Shown one piece after another: positions 9,136 to 19,600 of a DNA stretch of 64,000 bases (position 1 is its first letter; every line of letters starts with the position of its first letter). The notes under the pieces are model-generated. The model was not told the DNA's origin. It did no database searches and saw only the letters and a list, made by a program, of their open reading frames with translations. This DNA comes from Pseudomonas brassicacearum subsp. brassicacearum. Lineage in GTDB: Bacteria; Pseudomonadota; Gammaproteobacteria; Pseudomonadales; Pseudomonadaceae. The DNA is taken from NCBI RefSeq assembly GCF_008801605.1, contig NZ_VZPJ01000021.1:16666-80665 (forward strand). Reading direction: 5' to 3'. The translations under genes were made by a program, and so were the position numbers.

Positions 9136-9239
9136 TAGCTACCACCTTTAGGCGCATTCTTAAAATCAACAATCACAGGACGTACTCCATCGATCGAGTT
9201 TCTAACATTGAACCTATCTGGTCTGAGGCTAGTGTCTGC
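9135..9239 (-). pseudogene. Orphan cdiA C-terminal toxin remnant 1
   Basis: An open frame without start codon ends at 9135-9137 in a TAA that overlaps the next ATG. Its last 34 residues read like a toxin C-terminus (IADTSLRPDRFNVRN, then PVIVDFKNAPKGGS). Homology appears to stop at the GGGGAC motif at 9240-9263; a stop codon occurs a little further upstream. I infer the 3' end of a displaced cdiA-CT whose immunity gene follows. It is too short to be an active toxin. Confidence 0.6.
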
Positions 9240-9263
9240 AATTAAATAAATCCGTCCCCTTCT
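9240..9263 (-). repeat. Junction motif copy A (AAGGGGACGGATTTATTTAATT)
   Basis: On the minus strand AGAAGGGGACGGATTTATTT is found exactly where the toxin remnant begins. A closely similar minus-strand copy lies at 9952-9970, and inverted or related copies at 9921-9941 and 9980-9996. Confidence 0.55.
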
Positions 9264-9370
9264 CTCGTCCCCTTCCCCCCACTCGCACCCTCTATCTCAA
9301 TTTTAGACCCGCCTGAGTAAATGGGGGGATTACCACATACAATACGCAGCCAAGAAGAAAGGTTAACACC

Positions 9371-9398
9371 GATAAAACAACACCGGCGCAAGGCCGGT
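9371..9398 (-). terminator. Terminator after the 9417-9824 gene
   Basis: The stem ACCGGC (9382-9387) / GCCGGT (9393-9398) is followed on the minus strand by GTTTTATC. It would end transcription from the immunity gene upstream, separating the orphan modules. Confidence 0.5.
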
Positions 9399-9416
9399 AT
9401 TGTGGATAAGCCATGA

Positions 9417-9824
9417 TCAAGCAAACTCTATTTTGCAATCTGACAAAGGGATTGAGCGGCCATCGGAAATATTCAATTGATCACCTTTGATTTGGGCGAG
9501 TAATAGACCAAGGCCAATTGCCCCTGCCTCAATATCTTTTCTCCAACCGTCAAGATCACCATGATAGGAGATCGCATGAAAAATAGGTCCCTCGGGCGGT
9601 ATGACTCTGCACCCCCGATCATTTACCCCTCCACGAACAGCATTCGGAGGCTCAGAAAAGCAACTAATGTTATTAAATTGTTTCCGTAGTTTGTTTTTCC
9701 CGTCATCCGAAAAATAAATAACTTGCTGCCCATCCACAACCGTAACACCAGGTACATTTCGAGCGTTCGGTTGCTCAATTTTCCCACCCAAAATTTTTTC
9801 TAACGTTTCCCGACCACCACTCAT
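9417..9824 (-). CDS. Probable orphan immunity protein, family not recognised
   Basis: This 135-residue protein has no recognised family. It is soluble, with segments such as MSGGRETLEKILGGKI, VVDGQQVIYFSDDGKNKLRKQ and GDLDGWRKDIEAGAIGLGLL. The start at 9824 has GTGAGG 7 bp upstream; a GTG at 9836 is an alternative that overlaps the stop of the toxin remnant. Its position directly behind a toxin 3' end, low GC, and location in the CDI tail suggest an immunity role. That function is inferred from context only. Confidence 0.6.
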   Translation of the reverse strand: MSGGRETLEKILGGKIEQPNARNVPGVTVVDGQQVIYFSDDGKNKLRKQFNNISCFSEPPNAVRGGVNDRGCRVIPPEGPIFHAISYHGDLDGWRKDIEAGAIGLGLLLAQIKGDQLNISDGRSIPLSDCKIEFA

Positions 9825-9832
9825 CTCACGCC

Positions 9833-9910
9833 TCACTTTGTTGATGGGGCAATTACAAATTTAAAGTTTGTGACGCGCGCATCGGCAAACACTTTTGAGC
9901 TAGCAACCGG
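9833..9910 (-). pseudogene. Orphan cdiA C-terminal toxin remnant 2
   Basis: A start-less open frame of 25 codons ends in TGA at 9833-9835, eight bases before the ATG of the next gene. Its end (KVFADARVTNFKFVIAPSTK) looks like a protein C-terminus. It is cut off upstream by a TAG (9911-9913) and by the GGGGACAGACTTATTT motif. I read it as the tail of a second displaced CDI toxin. Confidence 0.5.
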
Positions 9911-9920
9911 CTAACTCTGT

Positions 9921-9996
9921 AAAAAGGGGACAGACTTATTTGGAAACTAGGAATTAAATAATCCGCCCTTCCAACAAACAAATTTATCCCCTTTCC
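9921..9996. repeat. Inverted junction motifs (copies B, C, D)
   Basis: AAAAAGGGGACAGACTTATT begins copy B on the plus strand (9921-9941). Copy C on the minus strand (9952-9970) matches copy A apart from small deletions. Copy D on the minus strand (9980-9996, AAAGGGGATAAATTT) is the inverted partner of B, so the block can fold on itself. Confidence 0.5.
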
Positions 9997-10015
9997 TCCT
10001 TTCCCTCTTACTCGT

Positions 10016-10630
10016 TCAAGAACGCATCTGTCGCAGGATCATTAAATGAACTTCCAAGTTACATTTAACCAAATGATCTAGCGAAGCAGTCCCCCCAACA
10101 AACAGTGCCGGCTCAAAGCCGTAAAGCTCACTCTCATCAAGCGCCCCAAACTTCTCTAGCGCTCGCTCAAATAGAAACTCACCTTGATCATCCTCCAAAT
10201 CATAACGCTCCTTATCAGACATAGCGAAAAATGTCTGAAGGGCTAGATCCGGATTTTTGTTAGGCGTTTTCAGTTTACTCATTAACGCGACGATAGACCC
10301 CGTCGGACACGAAACAACAATCTTCTGATTGTATTTTTCACCCCAAGCATAGAGAGTCCCAAACGCGCTCCTCGCAATAACGTGGTAGTTATCTATTTGT
10401 GGAAATTCAGTGCCCGCGAGCCACATATCGAGCAGATGTTTATAATCATCCGGATTTACCGTCCAGAAAAGGCCATTGGCATATCCGCACCACCCCTCAT
10501 CCTGCCAATAGTCAAGCAACGCCTCAGGCAGCACCCCACGATATTTAGCAATTTGGGAGTCAGGCACATGTCGATGAGATGTGGCTTCCCCCATCACGCT
10601 GATGAAATACTGGAAATCTTCGTCCCTCAT
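10016..10630 (-). CDS. cdiI: CDI immunity protein, GAD-like/DUF1851 type
   Basis: This is the cognate immunity protein of the resident CdiA toxin. Its 204 residues show a GAD-like N-terminal region (IAKYRGVLPEALLDYWQDEG, GLFWTVNPDDYKHLLDMWL) and a DUF1851-like C-terminal half (HVIARSAFGTLYAWG, then QTFFAMSDKERYDLEDDQG and LFERALEKFGALDESELYGFEPAL). This is the architecture known for Tdi immunity proteins of Tde DNases. The ATG overlaps the cdiA stop (ATGA), so toxin and antidote are coupled. GC is lower than in the body of cdiA. Confidence 0.85.
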   Translation of the reverse strand: MRDEDFQYFISVMGEATSHRHVPDSQIAKYRGVLPEALLDYWQDEGWCGYANGLFWTVNPDDYKHLLDMWLAGTEFPQIDNYHVIARSAFGTLYAWGEKYNQKIVVSCPTGSIVALMSKLKTPNKNPDLALQTFFAMSDKERYDLEDDQGEFLFERALEKFGALDESELYGFEPALFVGGTASLDHLVKCNLEVHLMILRQMRS

Positions 10631-13600
10631 CTTGCCTGTGCTCCTCTGAGTAGCTCTAGCCGGACATTCAATTTAGCGCTGCCAGCACCGGTGGAAATGG
10701 CCGTATCTACGGCTTGATCGACAGATGATAAACGACTTGACCAGCTAGCACCTATGGATGAGTTCACATTGGTGTCCCCCATCCTTACCGGCGCTGGCGT
10801 CGTCCAACCGCCTGCAACCATGTCAGGCTCGTGCAAGGCTGCAAGACTAGATTTAATTTCCTTGGCGCGATCTTTTGCCATCTGCGTTGCCGTAGAACGA
10901 TCGACACCTTTATTTATTAAACTTTGTCGAATACTCTCAGACACTTCTCTCTCGAACTCACGACCTAGACTTCGCTGCATTGAATCAGCTGCGGGATTGC
11001 GGCCTTGTTGAATGTAGGCATCCCGTGCAATTTTAAACTCATCAGCTGTCATGCTATTAATCGCATCCTGCTGAGCTTGCAACTGCTTGTTGTACTCCTT
11101 CAAAAATGTTTTCTGCTGATCGGGGGACATTTCTTTGTAGCGAGGATTATCGTAGGGATTAAAACCGTCTAGCTTCAGCTCATCAAGACGATCAATCACC
11201 TTGGTTGGTTGAGTCCCCTTAACACCCGAACTATAGTCCACGGTGTTTTCAACAACCTTCCCATTAACCGTCGTCGTGCCAGGGCCATACCCCCCCTCAA
11301 GCTTCTTGCTATACGCCCCCTCCACGCTGCTCCAGTTCATCGGCTTACCGGCCGACACTTCAGCTTTGGCAATGTTGGCCATATCGGCCATTTTTTCAAG
11401 CTCTTTGGCACCCACCTTGATCCCGGCTTTCGCCAGCGCCACGCCGCCCTTGGCCGCCGTGCCCACGCCCGTGGCGATGGTGCCGACTTGCCAGACCAGT
11501 TCGCCAATATCCTCGCCCAGTTGCACGGCACGTTCGTCGCCGCCGTGTTCCAGGGCGTCTTCGATACGTGCGATTTTGGCTTTGGCGTCACCGACCATTT
11601 CATCGCCTAATCTCTGGCGGGCCTCGGGATCGTCGATCAAGGCTTTGATACCTTTGATCCCTTCAACCGGATTAAGGAGAAACTGCGTCAAGCCTTCGAC
11701 ATCGCTCCAACCCGCCTGCGCCAAGCCTTTGCCAATGCCGAATCGGGTCAGTACTTCTTGTTTTTGGTAAATGAACGCCCACTTGGCTACAACCTGAGCT
11801 TTGCCCGTCAGGTCAGCCGCGCTGTATTCCTTCTCCGCCTGAACAAGTTGCTGGGTCGCCAGCCAGTTGTTGTCCACCGCTGCCCCGGCCGCGCTGGTGG
11901 CGGTGGCCGGGTCGAGCGAGGAACTGGTGGCCGCCAACCCGGTGACAATGCTGACGATCAGGTTGCGCTTGGCCTCACGCTGGGATTCGCTTTCATCGGG
12001 GCTGGCTTCGGAGAACAGGCCGGTGAGCAGGCTCGACGCCGCCGCGCCTGCGGCACCGCTGCCACAGCTCTGGCTGCTGGCTGCGGCACCGGCGCAGGCG
12101 ACGATGCCGTGCAGGGCGGCGTGCAGCGGCGAGCCTTCGGTGAGTTTGCCGTCCGCCACCAGGTCGCCGATGTAGCCGGCACCTTGCTGCTGCACGTAAT
12201 TGACCACCAGCCCTTGAACGAAGGCACTGTTGCCGCCGCTGATATTGCCGCTGGCCGCGCCCACCAGGGCGGTGGTGATCTGCCGGTAGGTACCGCCCGC
12301 GCCCCACTTGTCGGCGATGCCGCTGGCTTCGGCGTTCAGGCGCTGAGCGCTGCCGAGCAGGGCCAGGCGTTCGCTGTCGGTGAGTTTGGCGTTGGGGTCC
12401 AGGGCCGCGTTCTGGGCCGCCTCGGCCTGTTTGCGCTTGAGGTCGACTTCCTTGGCCTTGTTGGCGAGCAAGGTGCTGGCTTCGTTGGCGAACGCCCCGA
12501 CGATCTCGAAACCGGCACGGATTTCGTCTTCGTCGAAGATCGGCTTGAGCGTGTTGGTGGTGTCGCGGTCGCTGGAGACATCGCGGTTGAGGCTGGCGAT
12601 AGTTTGCTCGCCGTTCTTGCCGGTGCGCTTCTGTTGCTCGGCGTCGTTGCTGATGACGATGGTGCCGCCACTGATGCCGCTGCGGGTGACGCTGCTGGCG
12701 TCGTCGCTGGCACTGATGGCGATCGGCATCGTGGCGCTGAGGTCGTTGTCGTTCTTCGGCAGGTCGGTGCCAGGGGTTTGCGTGCCGCCGCTGGTGGCGT
12801 TGCCCTGCTGGTCCTTGCCGACTTCGCGATAGCCGCCGCCGACGCTGACGGTGCTGGCGTCGTACTCGGCCTTGTTCTTGATGTCGCGACTGGTGAGGCT
12901 GGCGGTGACCAGGCGATTCTTGCCGTCCTGCACGGCCTTGTCGCTGCTGGCGATGACAGCGCCGACCAGGTCGGTGTTGCCACCCACCCGAATGTCGAAC
13001 CCGTCGTCCCCGGCCTTGATGCCCGATTGCTCGGTGACGCTGGCGTAATTGGAGTCGATATCGGTGGCACCGAAGCTGCCGCTGGCACCGCTGACCGAAC
13101 TCATGCCTAAGCAGAACGGCGGAATGCAGAGGCTGATGCCAACGCCCAGGCTCTTCTCATCGACCACGTAGGTGTTGGTGTCTTGCAGGCTTTCGATGTT
13201 CAGGTCGCCGCCGATATCGGCCAACACCTGTTTGCCGCTCGCCACCGCGCCTTTGAGGTTGGTGTCACCGCCCGAGGACAGCAACAACTGGTTGCCCGCC
13301 TGGACATGGGTATTGGTGTGGGTGAGCCCATCGCCATCCGCCTGGCCGCGGCTGCCGGAGGCACCCAGGTCCAGGGTGAAGCCGTTGCGTGCACCGAGGG
13401 AAAAGCCGATGCCGATGCTCGCGCTGCTGCCTTTGCTGTCGGTTTCCTGCTTGTCGATATTGCGCGCGGCGAGCAGGTTGATATCGCCGTCCGCCAGCAG
13501 GCTGGCGTTGCGGCCAGCCTTGATATCGCTGCCTTGCACGGTGATGTCGCTCGCGGCGCCAGCTCCCGTGGCGCGCAGGCGAACGTCGTTGCCAGCGGTC

Positions 13601-16600
13601 ATGGTCGAGCCAGCCGCGCTGTCGCTGGTGTAGGTGGTGGTGCTTTCGTTCTTCTTGGTGCCCAGCGACAGGCTGATGTTGATCCCGCCCACCGCGCCCG
13701 GGTCCATCGCCACGGCAGTGGCGGCATTGTTGGCGGCCATCACGGCAGTGGCGGCAGCCAGGGCCTTCATGCGCCCGTCGTCGGTTTTCTCCGACGCCCG
13801 TTTCATTTGCTGGGACGTCTGGATCGCACTGATCACCGGGTTGGTCACGGTGAGGGTGAACCCGGTCTGCTTGAACAGGGTTTCACGCTCGCGCTCGCGG
13901 GTGTTGCGCGCCTCGACGACGTCGATGGTCTGCGCCGTGACGTCGATGTTGCCTTGTGGCGCCGACACCTGGCTGCCCACCTGACGGTAGCCCTTGCCCG
14001 CTTCGATCAACACATCGCCAGCGGTCGAGCCGACGGTGCTGGCCACGGCCGTGTGCTCGGTGGTGAGGTCCTTGACGCTTTGTTGCTGGCTGCCCAGGGT
14101 GACGGCGATGCCACCGCCGCTGAACAGGCCGCTTTTCTTCACGGACTTGTCGTGGCGTTCGCTGCTGCTGGCGGTGTCGGCTTCGATGTTGACGTTGTTG
14201 TCCGCCACCAGCACCGTCTGGGTCGTGGACACCACGTTGCTGCCCTTGAGGTTGATGTCGCGACCGGCCTGCACATAGGTCTGCTCGCCGCTCAGGGTGG
14301 AGCCTTCGACCGAGGTCTGGCTGATGGTGTCGCGGGTGGTGGTGGTCTTGCTGGAGAACATCCCGTTGCTGCCCTTGACCTTGTGGGCTTCATCAGCGAA
14401 CTGGTAGTTCTGGCCGGCGGTCAGGTTGACGTCGCGCTTGGCCTCGGCAAACACCGCGCCTTGCTCGCTGGTGACATGGGCGGCGCGGGCGTTGAGGTCC
14501 TGGCCCGCGCTCAAGCGCACGTCGCCCTGCCCTTGGACCTGTGAGCCGACTTCGGTCTGGCTGGCGTCCTTGCGCCAGTTGCTGCTGTTCCAGGTCAGCG
14601 CTTGCTCGTGGGCTTCGCCGACGGTGGCCAGGTTGATGTTCTTGCCCGCCTCCAGCAACGTACTGCCGCCCTTGCCAGCATTGACCACCTGGGCTCCGGT
14701 GAGGTTGAGGTCGTTGCCGGCGCTCATCCCCATCGTGCCCTGGGCACCGCTGACGAACAGCCCGGCCACCCGCGACAGGTTGGTGCGGGTGCCTTGGGCA
14801 CTGCTGCTGTCCCGGCTGCTAGAGATGACGTTGATGTCCTGCCCGGCCTTGACCGACAGGCTGTCCACGGCACCGATCAGGCCGCCGAGGTTGTTGAGGT
14901 TTTCCCGCGCGGCGAGCGATACCTTGTCGGCCTGGATGCGCCCACCGAGGTTCTCGATGTTCTGCGCGGTGATCGCCATGACACTGCGCCCGGCCAGGCT
15001 GCCACTGTTGACCAGGTCGCCGGCGATGTTCAGGTTCAACTGCTGCCCGGCAATCAGGGCACCGGAGCCGTTGAGGTCGCCTTCCTGGACCCGTACGTAC
15101 ACCTGCGGCACCAGCACGTTGCGGGTGTCACCATTGGCGAGGGTGACTTGCTTCTGCACCAGCCAGACGATGTCACTGGTCAACTGAGCCATCTGCTCGG
15201 AGGTCAGGGCCACGCCGGGCACCAGTTGCCATTGGCTGGCGACGGTCACGGCGTTGTCGATCAGGGCACGATATTGCGCTTCGTCATTGGCGTAGCCGTC
15301 AAGGAAACGTCGGCCGGTGAGTTGCGCGATCTGTTCACGAATCAATTTCTGTTCGTAGAAGCCGTCGCCCAAACGTTGTTGCGTCAGGGCTGGGTCGACT
15401 TGCAAGCGCTGCAACATGTAGTCCGACGACAGCCAGGTGCGATAGCTGGCAAAACGCGGGTCGGTTTCGATCAGGTAGCTGCTGGTGTTCTGCGGATTGG
15501 TGGTGAACAGGCTGTTGTTCGGCAAGGCCAGGGATGGCCCGCCACTGCGAATCTGCTCGGCCACGCCCTTGTTGTTGAGGGTGGTCTGGGCCGCGACCTG
15601 AACGATAGGCGCCACTTGATAGGTTCTGCCGACCGGGGCGCTGACCGTGCCCGTGGCGGCTATCTGCTCGCCGACGCCCTGTGTGGCGCGGGCGCTGATC
15701 TGGGTGCCGGTACCGTTGCCGGCGGCGTTCTGGGCGAACACGGTCGGCTGCAGGGTGATGTCCTGGATCAAGGGGGCTGGCGTGTAGGCCGTGACGGCCG
15801 TTCCCTGACGGTCCCGGCCCTTGCGCTGGATGCGATAGAAATTGCTGACGGTGCCGCTGTCGGTAGTGGTGCGCTGGCCGGTCAGTTCGGTGTTGGTCAG
15901 GCTGGTAATGTTGGCCTGCAACAACCCACCGGCAATGATGCGGCTCTTGTCGTTGAGCACATCCCCTGCGTTGATCTGCATCGTCCCACCAGACAGGATC
16001 TGCGCCGGTGCCGAGGTGGCGATCTGGGTCTCCTGCACCACGCGGGTGTAGTCGTAGCGGTTCCAGTTGTCTTTGCGCCCCTCTGGGGTGGTCAGGTGAA
16101 GGACCTCGTCGTTGTTCACGGAGATCTGGTCGCCCTGGTAGCGGTTCGGCGAACCGCTGAGCTGGAAGTCCTGCAAGGCGGTGCGGCTGACTTCCACTTG
16201 CTGAGTGCTGAAATGTTCGTTGGTGTTGCGCACGTTTTGCACATCGAGCGACAGGTTGCCGAGGGCTTCGATGGTCGCACTGGCGTTGGTCAGCAGTTGA
16301 GCACGGTCCTGGGCCTTGTCAGTCGCACTCAGCGCACCACCGATGGCGAGGTCCCCGGCACTGAAGATCAGCGCCTGCTCGCGGTTATCCAGGGTGCCGG
16401 TACCAATGTCCAGCGACTCACGGGCGGCGATGGTCGCGGCGCTGCCGTTCTCATCACGGTTGCTCAGCGCCGAAGTGGCGATCGCCAGTCGATCACCGTA
16501 CAGACGTCCGGTGCCCAGGTTGTTGAGCGACAGCGCTTGCACACGCACTTGCTGGCCGTCGATCAGGCCACGGTTGGTCAGGCTGTCGTTTATGCTCAGG

Positions 16601-19600
16601 CGAACCTGGCCGGCGCTGATCTCGCCGCTGGCGGCGTTGTCCAGCGTCTGCGAGCGCACCAGCAGGAGATTGCCTGCCAACAGTTTTCCGCTGTTGTTGA
16701 AAGCGCCCTCGGTGCTCAGGTCGATCTTGTTATTGGCCTGGATCTGTCCACTCAGGTCCAGGCCACTTTGCAGGCTGAACGTCAGGTCGCCCAGGCTCAG
16801 GGCTCGACCGGTGCCTGCGTAATAGGCCGCGTTAAGGGACAACAGGCTGCCAGCGAGCAAGGTCCCGTCGAGGTTGTGCACTGCCTGGCGACGCTGCGCC
16901 GGATCGCGATCAGTGATGGTCAGGCCGGCTCCCGCGGAAATCAGGCCGCCCAGGTTATCCAGCGTTTGGCTGACGCCGATGGACAATCCTTGGTCGGCGC
17001 GCACGGCACCGGCCTGGTTGCCGAAGGTGTCGAGCGCCAGGCTCATGGCACGCCCTTCAAGGCCCTGGTTGGCACCTTGGGTGGCGCTGTTGTCGAGCAC
17101 GCCGGCAATCACGCCCAGCATTCCCGCGCTGCGCACCAGTCCGCCCTGGTTGTTGAGCGTATCCCCCAGCACCAACTGGACATCGCCGAGGCCTTGCAAT
17201 TGACCGCCGCGGTTATCCACCCGGGCACCTTCGACCTGTACGGTTTTTTCGCCAATGATCTGGCCACCACTGCCGTTGGTAAGGTCGGTGGCCTTGAGCA
17301 CCAGCGCGCCTTTGGCGCCGAGGAAGCCGCCACTGTTGTTGAAATGGGCGCTGTGGATTTCCACCGCACCCTGGCCGCTGATGCCTTGGGTGGTGCCGGA
17401 CTGAAGGTTGTTCAGCGCCTGGCTGTCGGTGTCGATGAACAGCTTGCCCTTGGCCTGGATCAGGCCCGCCGCGTTGCGCAGTTCACCGCTGCGCAGATCG
17501 AGGGTCGCACCGGCATTCAACGTGCCCTGGCTGTTGTCCATCAGCAGGCCGTGGCTGTCCAGGTCCAGGGCCTGGCCACTGATCACCCCGCCCTGGTTAT
17601 TCAGGCCCTGGGCCGACAGATCGATATCGCCCAGCGCTTCAAGACGCCCGCCGCTGTTGTTCAATGCATCGGCCGAGACGCTGACCAGCAAGCCGGACTT
17701 CACCGAGCCCAGCACGCCGTTGGTGTTGTTCAACTGCCCGGCGATGATTTCCATGCGCTGGGTGGCGGCGAGCGTGCCGCCGATATTGTTCAAGCGGTCG
17801 AACGTCGCGTACAGCTCACCGCCAGCACTCACGGTGCCTTGGGTGTTATCCAGCGCCTCGCCGCTGACCTTTGTCGTCCCGCTGGCGGCCAGCGTCCCGC
17901 CGTCGTTATTGACCTCTTTGTCGGCCGTGACGGTCAACGCACCGTTATCGGTGGCGAGGACTTTGCCGTCCTGGTTGTTAAACGTCCCGACCTTCAGGAC
18001 CACCGCCCCTGGACTGCTGACTTGTCCGGCCTGATTGTCGAAGCGTTCACGGGCGGTGACCTGCAAGGGCTGCGCGCCGGTCTGGAGAATGCGTCCGCGC
18101 TGGTTGGACAGGGTCGTGGTGTCGAGCGTGATCTGTTGGCCTTGGGTCAGGCCATCATCGACCACCACCTCGCGGGCCTTGACGCTCAATGTGCCATTGC
18201 TCGCCAGGGTACCTTTGCTGCCAGCCAACTGGGTGGCCTGGATGTCCAAGGTACCTTTGCCGGCGTGCTCGACCTTGCCCTTGCTGTTGTCGAGGCGATC
18301 GGCGCCAAGCTTCAGGTTGTTGCCGTTGGAGGCAATACGGCCACCGCTGTTGTCGAGCGTGGCAGTGGCTTTGATCGACGCGTCGGCGGTGCCGGTCTGC
18401 ACCAGCTCACCGCCGACATTGGCAACATCCCGCGCGCCCAATTGCAGGTTGCCAGCGGTGACCTTGGCCCCATTGGTGCGCAGGGTATTGGTCGCTTTGG
18501 CAGTCAGCACCTGGGTCGCATCGACTTGACTGCCACTGAGGTTGGCATCGCCGCCGCTGGCCGTCAGGGTGACGTTTTGACCCAGGGTCTGGCTGCTGCT
18601 CAGGTCCAGGTCAGCGGCCTCGACGCTGACATCGCCGCCGGCAAGGTTCTGGCCTTGCGCCTTGACCGTGGTGGCCCGAAACGCGAGGTTGCCGCTGCTG
18701 CCCAACTTGCCGTCCGCCCCGACGCCCGCCGCCAGGCTCGAGGCCGTGGTGCTGCGAATGTTCTTGGCGGTCAGTGTCGTGTGGTTCTGGCTGGCAACGG
18801 TGCCGCTGTTGTCGATGTCACCGGTACTGTCGAGGCCCAGGTCGCCCTTGGCGTAGAGTGTGCCGCTGTTTTCAACACTGGCGGCATTGATTCGGGTCGC
18901 TGTAGCGCTGCTGATCGCACCCTGGTTTTGCAATTTGCCGTCGGCGCTGATCACGACCTCGCCAGCCATGGCGCCGATCTGCCCGGCGTTGCGCACACCC
19001 ACGCCGGATTCGGTGCCCACCAGCATGATCTTCCCGGCATACATGCCGCCGAGCTTGGCAACGTCGATGGCAACGGTGGGTTTGTCTCCCTCGGTGCCTG
19101 GCAGCGGCGTGGCCTGGGTGTTGTCGGCATTGACCTGATTACGTCCGGCGGTGACCTTCAAGTCGTTGGCCCACACCCCGGCGTTGACCTGCACCGAGCG
19201 GGCAATCAGGTCCGTGTAGTCGGTCTCGCGGGCATCCAGGCCTTTGCCTTCGATATTGATGGTGCCGCCCTGCACGGTGTAGCCGGTGATGCGACCGTTC
19301 TCCAACTGCGCCCGGCCGGTGCTGAGGGTGGCCCGGTCGGCGTTGATGAAGCCGCAACCGTTGCAGGTGATGCCGGCCGGGTTGGCGATCACCACTTCGG
19401 CGCGCTGGCCGGCGACTTCGACGTAACCGCGCAGTTGACTGGGATTGCTGGCGTTGACTTCGTTGAGGATGACCCGCGCGCTGCCATTGCCCAACATCGG
19501 GTTGCCTTCGATCCAACCGCCCAGTTTCGTCTGGCTATTGCCCGTGCCGTTGTTGAGGATCACCCCCCGGCTATCGACGTCGAACTGGTTGTAAGTGTTG

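Noticed and set aside
9242..9424. 60-residue frame in the gap between orphan modules
   Set aside because: It runs through the GGGGAC motif and a terminator hairpin, and lies in a different frame from the toxin remnant. No homology is apparent.
11225..11270. VVENTVDY in the toxin region considered as the VENN motif
   Set aside because: It lies inside the low-GC toxin module and lacks the second Asn; the VDNN at 2685 has the right context.
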